Positions 7,251-15,498 of a stretch of 64,000 nucleotides of DNA are shown piece by piece. The number at the start of each line of letters is the position of its first letter. Position 1 is the first letter of the stretch. The translations under genes and the position numbers were made by a program. The stretch is taken from the NCBI RefSeq assembly GCF_028279465.1, contig NZ_JANQNS010000008.1, forward strand, positions 1-64,000. The letters are read 5' to 3'. Under the pieces are notes generated by a model. That model worked only from the letters and a program-made list of their open reading frames with translations, was not told the DNA's origin and did no database searches. This DNA comes from Parasphingopyxis sp. GTDB taxonomy: Bacteria > Pseudomonadota > Alphaproteobacteria > Sphingomonadales > Sphingomonadaceae.

Positions 7251-8891
7251 ATGGCTCGTTTCATCTTCTGCTCGCTCATAATTCTGCTCGCCATCGGTTT
7301 GACGGCCTGCGGCATCGACGGGCGAACCGCGGCGGAACGTGCTTACGCATCGTTCGAAGATCGACACTATCTCGACACACGCGTACATCTGGCCAACGCG
7401 ATCGATGAAGACCCCGATAATCCTGCGCTTTACCGCTTGCTCGGGGAAACAGCGCTGGCACTGGGCGATGGGCAAGTGGCCGAAACGGCCTTCAGGCAAG
7501 CCATTGAACGAGACGGCACACTCGCATCGGACGTCAATCGTTATCTGGCTCACGCCCATCTGTTGCAGGGCGAAGTCGAAGAGGCGCTGGCGTTGATCGG
7601 CGAGCCACAGGACGGTGAATCCTATGCGTTGCGGCTATTAGCGCAAGCTTTGTTGCAGAGCGGTGCAATTACCGAGGCCTGGGCCGTCATAGAGGACGCG
7701 ATCGAGGCGGCGCCGGAGGATGCCAACATCCTAGCTCTCGCCGGCCAGTATCAGTTATCGGTGGGGAATATCGCGGAAGCAGAGAGATTTGCCGACCGCG
7801 CACTCGCCGCGCCGCAGCCCAGCGTTGAAGCCCATCTCCTTATGGGCCGGATTCACTCGATCCAGGGGAATCTCGAACAGGCGCTTGCGCAATATGATAG
7901 CGGAATCGAGCATTTTCGCGATCATGTTCGACTGTATGTCGCCAAGGCCGCGATCCATGCGGATCGTCAGGAAACCGAGGAAATGGAAGATGCGGTGGCC
8001 AATGTTCAGAGGATTATACCAGGGCATCCGGGCGCCATATACATTATGGCGCGGTATGCGCTGAACCAAGGTGACGTCGATCGTGCTCATGAGCTCAGCC
8101 AGGGTTTGGAAGAGGCATCGCGCAACAATCCGCCACTGCTACTCTTGCTCGGCGAGATACAGATTCGGCGAGGGAATGTGCAACAAGGCATCGCACCTCT
8201 CACCGAATTTTTGCGTTTTTCGCCCTATCATCCCAATGCGAGCCTGTTGCTGGCGAACGCACTCGAGGAAAGCGGAGATTCACGGCGCGCATTTGCGGTT
8301 ATCGCACGCGCGGCATCGCGCGCATCAAGCCCCAATCATGTGGTTTCATATGCCGCGCACCTTGCCGAGCGGATCGACGATCCGTCGGCGCCGATCCTCG
8401 CTCGCCGGGCGTCGATGCCCCCGCTTGCCGAGATTCAGGAGGAGTTGGCGCGCAGCCAGCAGGCCATGACAACAAATGACTGGCGGTCCGCAGCCACAGT
8501 CTATGACAGAGTTATAGAGGGCGACTTTTCGGATCACCCAATGCTGCTCAACAATGCGGCCATGGCGCATCTGCGAACTGGCAATGGCGAGAGAGCTTTG
8601 GAAATGGCCGAACGCGCTTACGAACTTGCCCCGAACGACCCATCGGTGCTCGATACACTGGGCTGGATCCGTCTCAACGTTGCAGAGGATCGCTCGGGGA
8701 GTCTGGCAATTTTGAGGCGGGCTTTCCGGCTGGATCCCGGCAACATGCAGATACGCCTGCATCTGGCGCAGGCTTTGGCAATAAACGGTGTCCATGATGA
8801 GGCACGAGCGCATGTCGAGCGCTTGATGACGGTGGTCGATGCCGAAAATCGCGAGGAGCTGGAAACCGCTTTTGCGGCGATATTGGCATAG
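7251..8891 (+). CDS. TPR-repeat lipoprotein
   Basis: About 546 residues. A lipoprotein signal (MARFIFCSLIILLAIGLTAC, lipobox LTAC with Cys20) precedes many tetratricopeptide repeats through the whole length. Clear repeats include NPALYRLLGETALALGDGQ, the segment around DPSVLDTLGWIRLN and DPGNMQIRLHLAQALA near the C-terminus. The protein should sit lipid-anchored in the periplasm as a scaffold. TPR lipoproteins (PrsT type) accompany PEP-CTERM/exosortase loci, and the position behind two PEP-CTERM genes fits such a role, but this protein is shorter than typical PrsT. I start it at 7251 (AAGG upstream), where the signal peptide begins; in-frame ATGs at 7158 and 7215 would bury it. Confidence 0.75.
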   Translation: MARFIFCSLIILLAIGLTACGIDGRTAAERAYASFEDRHYLDTRVHLANAIDEDPDNPALYRLLGETALALGDGQVAETAFRQAIERDGTLASDVNRYLAHAHLLQGEVEEALALIGEPQDGESYALRLLAQALLQSGAITEAWAVIEDAIEAAPEDANILALAGQYQLSVGNIAEAERFADRALAAPQPSVEAHLLMGRIHSIQGNLEQALAQYDSGIEHFRDHVRLYVAKAAIHADRQETEEMEDAVANVQRIIPGHPGAIYIMARYALNQGDVDRAHELSQGLEEASRNNPPLLLLLGEIQIRRGNVQQGIAPLTEFLRFSPYHPNASLLLANALEESGDSRRAFAVIARAASRASSPNHVVSYAAHLAERIDDPSAPILARRASMPPLAEIQEELARSQQAMTTNDWRSAATVYDRVIEGDFSDHPMLLNNAAMAHLRTGNGERALEMAERAYELAPNDPSVLDTLGWIRLNVAEDRSGSLAILRRAFRLDPGNMQIRLHLAQALAINGVHDEARAHVERLMTVVDAENREELETAFAAILA

Positions 8892-8948
8892 TTCTCCGTC
8901 AATCTACTCGGCCATTGCTAAGCGACTGGCGAACCCATTGAGGATGTG

Positions 8949-8967
8949 GGCGGACGCCCTCTCCGCC
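8949..8967. terminator. Possible hairpin between convergent genes
   Basis: GGCGGA (8949-8954) and TCCGCC (8962-8967) form a 6-bp stem with a 7-base loop between the ends of the TPR gene (plus) and the antiporter gene (minus). No clear T-run, so only weak support. Confidence 0.3.
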
Positions 8968-8969
8968 AA

Positions 8970-10145
8970 TCACCCCGCTGATCGTGCACGCAGCAGGCGG
9001 ACGCCGAGTGCGGGGTAGACGAGCACCGTGAGCACGCCGGCGGCGACCATTGAGGCGGCGAGCCAGGTCGGCATGGCGCCGGCTTCGACGGCGATTGCGG
9101 TAATCGCGACGACGAGCGGCAGTTGCGTGCCATTGTGGAGCGCGAGCGCCTGGCGCTCGGATGCGGACAGGTCCTTGTCGTAGAGCAATACCGGCGCGCC
9201 GCGCACCACAAGCATGACCGCGGCGAAAATGGGGATCGCGATCAGGGCCATCGGGCTTTCGATCAGCGCGGCGATGTCCAGCGTCAGGCCCGAAAAGACG
9301 AAGAAGCAGGGGATCAGGAAACCATAGCCGATACCGTCGAGCTTGCTGTTCAATTGTTCGCGCAGATCGGCGGGCATGGCGGCGCGCGCGACCGCCCCGG
9401 CGACGAATGCGCCGAGCACCAGATCGAGGCCGAAATGCTCACCGAGAAACACGAAGGCAACGGTCAGGAACAGCGCGAAGCGCAAGGGAAACTGGCCCGA
9501 ATGGTGCATCGTCTTGCGCAGGATCGGCGCGAGGCCCTTTTCGCCGTAGCGATCGGCAAGGACGATGGCCGCGACGGCGGCGAGGGTGAAGCCGACCAAT
9601 ATCAGCGCCTGCGCGCCGAAACCGGCATAGCCGGCAAGCAGCAGCGACAGCATGACGAGCGGCAGGCCTTCCCCGATCGATCCGTTGGCGAGTGCATGGG
9701 GGCCATAGGGCGGCGAGAGCAGCTCATTATCGCGCAGCATCGGCATCAGTGCGCCGATCGCGGTCGTGCTGATCGCGAGCGCCACATAGCCGGGTGCGGG
9801 CAGGGCGCCGAGCGCGTATGCGCCATAGGCGAATGCGAGGGCGATACCCAATGAGAGCACCCAGGTGCGCATCGCCAGCCGCAGCGGCCGGCCGCCTATC
9901 TCGGACGGCTCGACCTCGAAACCCGCCATGAAGAAGAGTACTGCGAGGCCGAGTTCTGACAGGCTTTCGAGCAGAGGTCCGGGCTGCACAATCCCCAGAA
10001 ATTGGGGGCCGAGCACTACGCCGAACAGGATTTCGAGCACGACCGCCGGCACCAGCACGAAGCGTATGACGACCGGCAGAAAAGAGGCGAGCGCGATGGC
10101 GCCGAAAAAGGCGATGGCCGAGAGCGCTTCCGAATTTTCCATCAC
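8970..10145 (-). CDS. Cation:proton antiporter (CPA2 / KefB-like membrane domain)
   Basis: 391 residues, almost entirely hydrophobic with about 11-12 membrane helices. Family features are FGVVLGPQFLG near residue 41, the helix LGLAVLFFMAGFEVEPSEI, and LGAFVAGAVARAA in the second half. These match the Na+/H+ exchanger domain of CPA2 proteins (KefB/KefC, NapA). There is no C-terminal TrkA-N/RCK domain, so this is the transporter core alone. It starts 21 bases after the porin stop and is probably the last gene of a four-gene envelope operon (HdeA-like, His-rich, porin, antiporter). The ion (Na+ or K+) cannot be told from sequence; role in pH or ion homeostasis is inferred. Confidence 0.85.
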   Translation of the reverse strand: MMENSEALSAIAFFGAIALASFLPVVIRFVLVPAVVLEILFGVVLGPQFLGIVQPGPLLESLSELGLAVLFFMAGFEVEPSEIGGRPLRLAMRTWVLSLGIALAFAYGAYALGALPAPGYVALAISTTAIGALMPMLRDNELLSPPYGPHALANGSIGEGLPLVMLSLLLAGYAGFGAQALILVGFTLAAVAAIVLADRYGEKGLAPILRKTMHHSGQFPLRFALFLTVAFVFLGEHFGLDLVLGAFVAGAVARAAMPADLREQLNSKLDGIGYGFLIPCFFVFSGLTLDIAALIESPMALIAIPIFAAVMLVVRGAPVLLYDKDLSASERQALALHNGTQLPLVVAITAIAVEAGAMPTWLAASMVAAGVLTVLVYPALGVRLLRARSAG

Positions 10146-10166
10146 GCCCCTGTCTGTTGGATTGCC

Positions 10167-11459
10167 CTAGAATCGCAATTGCGTACGCATGCCGAGGAAT
10201 ATCGCCGTATCGCTGGCCGAAGGGAAGGGGTCGATAATCTGCATATTGGCCGAAATGCGCAGCCATTGTGTCGCGGCCAGATTGTAAAAGGCTTCGACGC
10301 CGCTTTCATTGCCGAGATCGAGGCCAAGCTGTTCGACGGACTCGCGGATATCGTCGCTCAGCTCGTAATGGAAATAGGCGATGCCCCAGCGGTCGTTCGA
10401 GCGCCCACCGATCGGGCTGTCCCCGCCGATCCCGAGATAATAGTGGAAACTGAACGGGTTGGGATTGCCATCCGACACGCCGATCTCGCCGAACAGGCCC
10501 CAGCCCTTGCGCGGATTGCCCGGGTTGCGAGCCAGATATTGCTGGAAGGTGTAGGAACCATAGGCATAGCTCGATTGCTCGCGGACGATGCCGCCGAATT
10601 CAGGCGGCAACACGATCTGTGGGATATCACGCAGATCGATGCCGCTTTGCGTGCTGTATACGCCCCGGAAACTGTGAAAGCCGGGCAGCCCGCCGATGGT
10701 GAGGGGTATGGTCGCGGACAGGCTGAACGTCACACCCTCGCCGAACAGCGAGTTGATCACGGAATCGTCCTGCGCGTTGCGCGGATCGTAGATCAGCAGG
10801 CCGAAATTGACCGGATCGGTATCGAGCGAAAGCGAGATGCCAATGATATAGGGTGGGGTCACGCCGCTGATCGGCGCGGCCAGCGCCATATTCTGGAACG
10901 TATCGAGCCCACCGCCGCCGATCAGCGGCGCACGCGACGCCGCGTCGAGCATGTTGAACTTGCCCGCGCTGACAGTGAATTGCTCACTGAAACGCTGCGA
11001 CACGACGATCGAGGTTTCGGCATCGCCATCGCCCAGCCGCGGCAGGGCGAGCGCGGTATTGACCGGCAGATAGGTGCCGTCGCCCTGATTATTGGCGTCG
11101 TCGCCATAAATGAATTCCTGATGCACGCTGATGACGAGCCCGGGCCAGATATCCAGCTGGTCGCCGATCAGCGTCACCCGCGCATCGATCTTGCCGCCAT
11201 ATTGCAGGGCACTATCGCCGTCGCCGCCGACTGCGGACTGGCCGAACTGGGTCAGCCACAGATCGAGGTTGATGCCGTTTGCACGCAGATCGTAGCGGAA
11301 GCTGTCGGGGCCGTCGAGCAGCACCGGCTGCGTCCAAATCGTCTCTTCGGACGGCGCTTCCTCGGCTTCTTGTGCCGATGCCGGCATGGCGATAGAGGTC
11401 GCGAGAAGGGTTGCGGCGGCAGCGAATGCTGCCCCGCCCCGGCGGCTCATGATGGTCAT
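10167..11459 (-). CDS. Carbohydrate porin, OprB family
   Basis: About 430 residues. The signal peptide starts MTIMSRRGGAAFAAAATLLA and ends ASAQ. The rest has alternating beta-strand character and ends in a C-terminal aromatic residue (LGMRTQLRF), typical of outer-membrane barrels. Landmarks such as GLVISVHQEFIYG, LNLFDAAS-like NMLDAASRAP and GWGLFGEIGVSDGNPNPF fit OprB porins, which pass sugars and small solutes. The upstream in-frame start at 11663 would run through the neighbouring gene; the ATG at 11459, behind AAGAGG, is preferred. It lies 31 bases behind the His-rich gene and just before the antiporter. Confidence 0.85.
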   Translation of the reverse strand: MTIMSRRGGAAFAAAATLLATSIAMPASAQEAEEAPSEETIWTQPVLLDGPDSFRYDLRANGINLDLWLTQFGQSAVGGDGDSALQYGGKIDARVTLIGDQLDIWPGLVISVHQEFIYGDDANNQGDGTYLPVNTALALPRLGDGDAETSIVVSQRFSEQFTVSAGKFNMLDAASRAPLIGGGGLDTFQNMALAAPISGVTPPYIIGISLSLDTDPVNFGLLIYDPRNAQDDSVINSLFGEGVTFSLSATIPLTIGGLPGFHSFRGVYSTQSGIDLRDIPQIVLPPEFGGIVREQSSYAYGSYTFQQYLARNPGNPRKGWGLFGEIGVSDGNPNPFSFHYYLGIGGDSPIGGRSNDRWGIAYFHYELSDDIRESVEQLGLDLGNESGVEAFYNLAATQWLRISANMQIIDPFPSASDTAIFLGMRTQLRF

Positions 11460-11490
11460 AGGTCGTGCCTCTTGTGCTGTCCGTTCGCGG

Positions 11491-11973
11491 TCAGTCGCGG
11501 ACGATCTCCCGTGCGATGACGCCGGCGGTAATCCCCGCCCTGCGCGCGGCCCGGCGGGCATCGGCGCGCTCTTCGTAATAGATGCGCTCGCAATCGCGGT
11601 CGTAATAGCCGTCGCGCAAACACTCTTCGTAATGCTCGCGCGCGGCATCCTGAGCAGCCGCACCGGCGATCCCGCCGACGACGGACCGGGTGATCACGCC
11701 GGCGCGCCGCGCGTCGCGGCGGTTGTCCCACCGGTCATGCCAATGGCCGTGATCGTGATGATGGCCGCCATGGCCCGGCCGATAATCGGGCCGGTGGTTC
11801 GGGCGGTGATTCCCGTGGCCGGGCCGGATCTGATACTGGCCGCCGCTATGCGAGCCGCTGCCGCCCTGTCCGGCGCCCGGATTATAGGGCGGACGGGTCT
11901 GGCTTTCGGCGGCGATCGGTGCAGCCAGCAATGCGGCACCGGCCGCTGCGAGAAAAGCGAACCGGGCGCTCAT
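11491..11973 (-). CDS. Secreted His/Gly-rich small protein, unknown function
   Basis: 160 residues. A signal peptide (MSARFAFLAAAGAALLAAPI) ends near AAAES. A Pro/Gly/His-rich central part contains RPGHGGHHHDHGHWHDRW, which could bind divalent metal. A small Gly/Ala hydrophobic segment follows (VVGGIAGAAAQDAA, glycine-zipper-like), then a charged Cys-containing tail (YEECLRDGYYDRDCERIYY). The start ATG overlaps the stop of the preceding HdeA-like gene (ATGA), so the two are translationally coupled. The composition and neighbours (HdeA-like protein, porin, antiporter) suggest an envelope-stress role, but no activity can be assigned. Confidence 0.7.
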   Translation of the reverse strand: MSARFAFLAAAGAALLAAPIAAESQTRPPYNPGAGQGGSGSHSGGQYQIRPGHGNHRPNHRPDYRPGHGGHHHDHGHWHDRWDNRRDARRAGVITRSVVGGIAGAAAQDAAREHYEECLRDGYYDRDCERIYYEERADARRAARRAGITAGVIAREIVRD

Positions 11974-12347
11974 TGCACGTCCGCCAGATCGATGATCCGC
12001 ACCGCCGCCGGGTTTGGCGCGGCCGCGCAGCGTTCGGCGAGCATTTCGGCCGAAGAGCGCAGCCAGTCCTGACTCAGGGCCGGCATGGCGTCGCGGCGAT
12101 AGGCATAAAGATAGCCGTGCATCCAGGTCAGGCCGAGCACGATCTCGTCGCGCGCCGTCTGGGCCAGTTCCACACGATCTTCGGTCGCACCCTCTTCGGC
12201 GACGGCGAGCTGCGCGGCGACGTTGAAATCGGCGCAGGTCACGCCGACCAGATTGTCGTCCGCGGCGGCCGCATCCTGCGCCAGCAACGGCATCGGCGCG
12301 GCGGCGAGCATGCCCGCCGCCATAATCGTCTTCATTGCATTCTTCAC
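11970..12347 (-). CDS. HdeA-like periplasmic protein
   Basis: About 125 residues. Signal peptide ends at PLLAQ. The mature part begins with DDNLVGVTCADFNVAAQ and has a second Cys (AERCAAAP), matching the HdeA/HdeB layout: two cysteines in a small helical protein with a CxDF motif. HdeA is an acid-activated periplasmic chaperone in enterobacteria; in alphaproteobacteria the function of relatives is less sure. The best ribosome site (AAGGGGAAC) points to a GTG start at 12347; ATG at 12335 is the alternative. First gene of the putative operon with the His-rich protein, porin and antiporter, all consistent with envelope or acid stress. Confidence 0.65.
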   Translation of the reverse strand: MKNAMKTIMAAGMLAAAPMPLLAQDAAAADDNLVGVTCADFNVAAQLAVAEEGATEDRVELAQTARDEIVLGLTWMHGYLYAYRRDAMPALSQDWLRSSAEMLAERCAAAPNPAAVRIIDLADVQ

Positions 12348-12446
12348 TGTCGTTCCCCTTGATTTCGATAACTCGGAGCCAGCCGGGAGAACGGCGAGCA
12401 CTGTTGTCAGCACTCGCCGATGCATCCGTGTCCGCGTTTCGCTTCG

Positions 12447-13571
12447 CTAATCGACCAATGACAAAGTTTCGACGCCAGGATCCCGCCCCGGATCCACCGG
12501 TCGCGAGATCACGTCCGTGCCAATATTTGCAAAATCGATCTCATTGAGATCAACCATGCGTAGCTGACGATTGTGCATCGTGTGATAGTAGAAGCGCAGG
12601 TTTCGCGTATCGGCGGCTGTCGTAAACTGCGTCGCACTCAAAACGAGATTGGCTTCCTGGGCATGTTCGCTATTGGCGACTGCCTCTACCGGGACATTGA
12701 AATTGTCGAGGATACGAAAACTCTCGCGCACCGTGTCGAAGCCACCTTCTGTGGGCCTCGCGTTCTGCGTGAAAGCTACGGCCCTGACAAACCGCGAAGG
12801 CGGCGTGAAGTCACCCGGCAGACCGAGCATGCCGCTGCCAGCGCCCAGCGGCGCAAAATCGATCTCGCCAGCCGTGCGATGTGGTAGGGCAGTTCCCGAC
12901 AAATTCAGATAATTGCGCAGGTTCGTCATGTGCCAGTCATATGTCGGTGAATTGGTAATCACACCGAGGGGAGCGTCATGAATACGCATCTCCTGTTCGA
13001 CAATTTCGATCACGATGGAATTGCCTTGCCGGTCGGTGACCACCGTATGTAGCGGCGCCGGGAAACCCAGCGACGGGTCGGAAAGTGCGGCAACTCTGAT
13101 GCCGTCCAATCCTTCGCGGACCTCATCGAGGGTCGCATACTGCGCGAGAACAAATGCGACGACATCGGTTGGTGCTATCGTATTTTCCGCATCGGCCGGA
13201 TCGAAGGGCGGAAATTCGGAGAATCCGGGCAGATAGAAGGCGCCCGCCGACAGCCCGGCTTCGTTGATACCGTCAACCGCTACGGGGCGGCCCATGCCGG
13301 TCGTAGCCACCATTCCGTATCGTGCTTCCCAGCTTCGGCCCCGATGCCCGTCCGGCATATTGTCAGCAGTAAACTGATAACCGCGTGGGAACACGGAGAT
13401 TTCCGCTTCAAGGTCGAACGATGCCCATTCCATGGTCCGGGCCCGGACGACTGTGCCATCGGCACCGCGCAAGGTTATGCCGGTGCACGCTTCGGCCAGA
13501 TCGGCTGGTGTCATCAATACGGCCGCAGTTGCAAATGTCGCAGCCTTGGCGAGGTAGGTGAAGGTCTTCAT
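12447..13571 (-). CDS. Secreted choloylglycine hydrolase / penicillin V acylase-like Ntn hydrolase
   Basis: 374 residues. The signal peptide ends at AEA and the mature chain would begin with Cys29 (CTGITLRGADG), the N-terminal nucleophile of this Ntn-hydrolase family. Arg45 sits at the usual spacing, in ARTMEW. The Asp that normally follows (RTMD) is Glu48 here. SPTYDWHMTNLRNYLNLSG provides the conserved Asn region. Relatives cleave amide bonds of bile salts, penicillin V or acyl-homoserine lactones; the last substrate is common for Gram-negative members and is a plausible guess. It is periplasmic. It stands 99 bases upstream of the HdeA-like gene and may have its own promoter. Substrate not predictable from sequence. 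Confidence 0.85.
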   Translation of the reverse strand: MKTFTYLAKAATFATAAVLMTPADLAEACTGITLRGADGTVVRARTMEWASFDLEAEISVFPRGYQFTADNMPDGHRGRSWEARYGMVATTGMGRPVAVDGINEAGLSAGAFYLPGFSEFPPFDPADAENTIAPTDVVAFVLAQYATLDEVREGLDGIRVAALSDPSLGFPAPLHTVVTDRQGNSIVIEIVEQEMRIHDAPLGVITNSPTYDWHMTNLRNYLNLSGTALPHRTAGEIDFAPLGAGSGMLGLPGDFTPPSRFVRAVAFTQNARPTEGGFDTVRESFRILDNFNVPVEAVANSEHAQEANLVLSATQFTTAADTRNLRFYYHTMHNRQLRMVDLNEIDFANIGTDVISRPVDPGRDPGVETLSLVD

Positions 13572-13855
13572 GGTTTTCGTCTCCCTGGTAATATCACTCA
13601 GACTTTTGATACGTTTGTGCCGGTATGCGGCGGAAAGAGAGCTCTCCCTCCGCCAGTGTCGGCCGGCGTTCGAAACTGTCGATGCGTTTCGGACGCGGCT
13701 TCAAACCTGTCATCCGGCGGTGCCTGGTTAATGACATGCAGCCCCGAAACGATTCGCAGGACAGCTAGAGAGGTCGGCATGGGGCGATTGTCGAATTTTC
13801 GTATTTTGTGTATAAATATTCGCGGTTTGGCGATTTTCCGAGCACGAGATGGCCG

Positions 13856-14557
13856 ATGGACAAGGATACGGCTAAGCAGATCATGAAGTCCGGCGGATGG
13901 CTGGCGGGTGTGCCCGAACCTTATGCCGACCGCTTCATGGCCGACGCGCTGCTCGTCGAGTTCGAGCCCGGCCAGTTCCTCTTTCGCAGGGACGATCCGC
14001 CCGGCGGTTTGTACGGGATCGTAGAGGGTGCGGTTCTGGTCGGTATCGCGACGCCGACAAACAGCAATCAGCTAGTCGGCTATGGCAAGACCTGCGGCTG
14101 GCTGGGCCAGAAGGGGTCATTGGTTGGCGTGCCGCGTACGATGACCTTTGAGGCCGCCGGCCATCTTACAACGCTCCATCTGCCGCTATCGGCCACGGCA
14201 AAATTCCTGGCCGGCGGCACGGAAGAAACCAAGATCCTCGCCTCGTTGAGCGAATGGCATTACGACATGGCTGTCGGCGTGATCGCCGATCTGCTGATCC
14301 CGTCGCTCGAGCAGCGGATCGCATCCATCCTGTTGCGGCTCGCCAACTATCCGTTCGGCATAGCCGGTCCCGACGGCTGGACGATCGAGCTCAGTCAGAC
14401 GCAGATCGCCGATCTCTCCAACGTATCACGCGACAATGTAAATCGCTGCCTGACCAAATTCCGCGGTCGTGGCTGGCTGGAGAGCGGTTATAAGTGGATC
14501 CGGCTCACCCAGCCCGAGGCAATGCGCGCGTTCGTTTCGCGGGATGATGACGACTGA
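13856..14557 (+). CDS. Crp/Fnr-family transcriptional regulator (copy 1)
   Basis: About 233 residues. An N-terminal cyclic-nucleotide-binding-like beta barrel includes LFRRDDPPGGLYGIVEGAV, then a dimer helix and a Crp-type winged HTH: LSQTQIADLSNVSRDNVNRC. It lacks the N-terminal Cys cluster of Fnr, and its recognition helix (SRDNVNR) differs from the E-xx-SR of Fnr, so it should read another site. The start at 13856 (MDKDTAKQI) is chosen because the tandem paralogue starts the same way. The ligand is unknown; the barrel lacks an evident cAMP-binding signature. It is followed after 56 bases by a paralogue of identical length and then the cbb3 oxidase operon. Confidence 0.85.
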   Translation: MDKDTAKQIMKSGGWLAGVPEPYADRFMADALLVEFEPGQFLFRRDDPPGGLYGIVEGAVLVGIATPTNSNQLVGYGKTCGWLGQKGSLVGVPRTMTFEAAGHLTTLHLPLSATAKFLAGGTEETKILASLSEWHYDMAVGVIADLLIPSLEQRIASILLRLANYPFGIAGPDGWTIELSQTQIADLSNVSRDNVNRCLTKFRGRGWLESGYKWIRLTQPEAMRAFVSRDDDD

Positions 14558-14613
14558 GATGTGGATCGGGCTTCGATCTACCATTGCTGCAACAGGCCAG
14601 AGGTCGTGGACTG

Positions 14614-15315
14614 ATGGATAAGGACGTCGCCAAGCAGATCGTGAAGACCGGCGGGTGGCTGGCCTTGGTTCCCGCGAAGGCCGCCGATCAACTGCTGGCC
14701 AATGCGCTACTTATTCACCTTGAGCCGGGAAGCTATCTGTTCCGCCAGGGCGATCCACCGGGCGGCCTGTATGCGGTCGTGAAAGGCACGCTGCTGATGG
14801 AGGTTGCCTCGCGGACCGACAGCTATCGGCTGTTGGGAATCCAGACGCCGGGCGGGTGGTTCGGGCAGAAACCGTCGCTGACCGGTTCGCCCCGTACGAT
14901 AAGCTATCGTTCCGTTGGCGAAGTCGTTTTGCTCAACATCCCCTTGCCGGCGCTCAGGGTCTTCATGGACAGCGTGCCGGATGGCGGGGCGATGATCGCA
15001 TCGATCAGCGAATGGTATCTCGATATCGCCATCGATACGCTGAGCGATATGACTATTCCATCGGCCGAAAGGCGGATCGCTGCGATGCTCCTGCGCCTGG
15101 CCAAATATCCATATGGCATATCTGGCGAAGATGGCGGGCTCGTTGAACTGAGCCAGTCGCAGATCGCCGAGGTCGCCAATGCCTCTCGCGACAATGTGAA
15201 CCGGGCGATCGCGAAGTTTCGGCGCAACGGCTGGCTGGAAAGCGGGTATAAGTGGTTGCGTCTTACACGGCCCGAGGCGATCGAACGCTTCGTCGCGGAG
15301 GACGAGTTTTCGTAA
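14614..15315 (+). CDS. Crp/Fnr-family transcriptional regulator (copy 2)
   Basis: About 233 residues, the same length as the preceding gene and clearly a tandem duplicate (MDKDVAKQIVKTGGWLALVP, FRQGDPPGGLYAVVKGTLL). The HTH reads LSQSQIAEVANASRDNVNRA. No Fe-S cysteines. It may form heterodimers with copy 1 or have diverged in ligand. The position just before ccoN and its Fnr box suggests a link with respiratory control, but the proteins could act elsewhere. The start at 14614 matches the paralogue; an in-frame upstream start at 14584 lacks homology. Confidence 0.85.
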   Translation: MDKDVAKQIVKTGGWLALVPAKAADQLLANALLIHLEPGSYLFRQGDPPGGLYAVVKGTLLMEVASRTDSYRLLGIQTPGGWFGQKPSLTGSPRTISYRSVGEVVLLNIPLPALRVFMDSVPDGGAMIASISEWYLDIAIDTLSDMTIPSAERRIAAMLLRLAKYPYGISGEDGGLVELSQSQIAEVANASRDNVNRAIAKFRRNGWLESGYKWLRLTRPEAIERFVAEDEFS

Positions 15316-15428
15316 CGCTGACTGGCGTTGCGTTAGAGCGCGACAGCGGTCCCATTATCTTCGAAGCTGACAGATTCGTTCTGAAATTCGAGAGATTTGC
15401 ACAAAGAATTAGCGTGTCCCGTCCGTTC

Positions 15429-15442
15429 TTGATCCCGATCAA
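15429..15442. promoter_or_regulatory. Fnr box upstream of ccoN
   Basis: TTGATCCCGATCAA is a perfect Fnr/Anr/FixK consensus (TTGAT-N4-ATCAA). Its centre is about 63 bases before the ccoN ATG; with a class II position at -41.5 the transcript would start near 15477. The FnrL-like regulator at 23476 is the likely reader. Confidence 0.85.
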
Positions 15443-15498
15443 AGAGTCCGTCCCTGCACCCCCTAAGAGCAAGGCACGCTTTGAAAAGGGAAGGGCGC

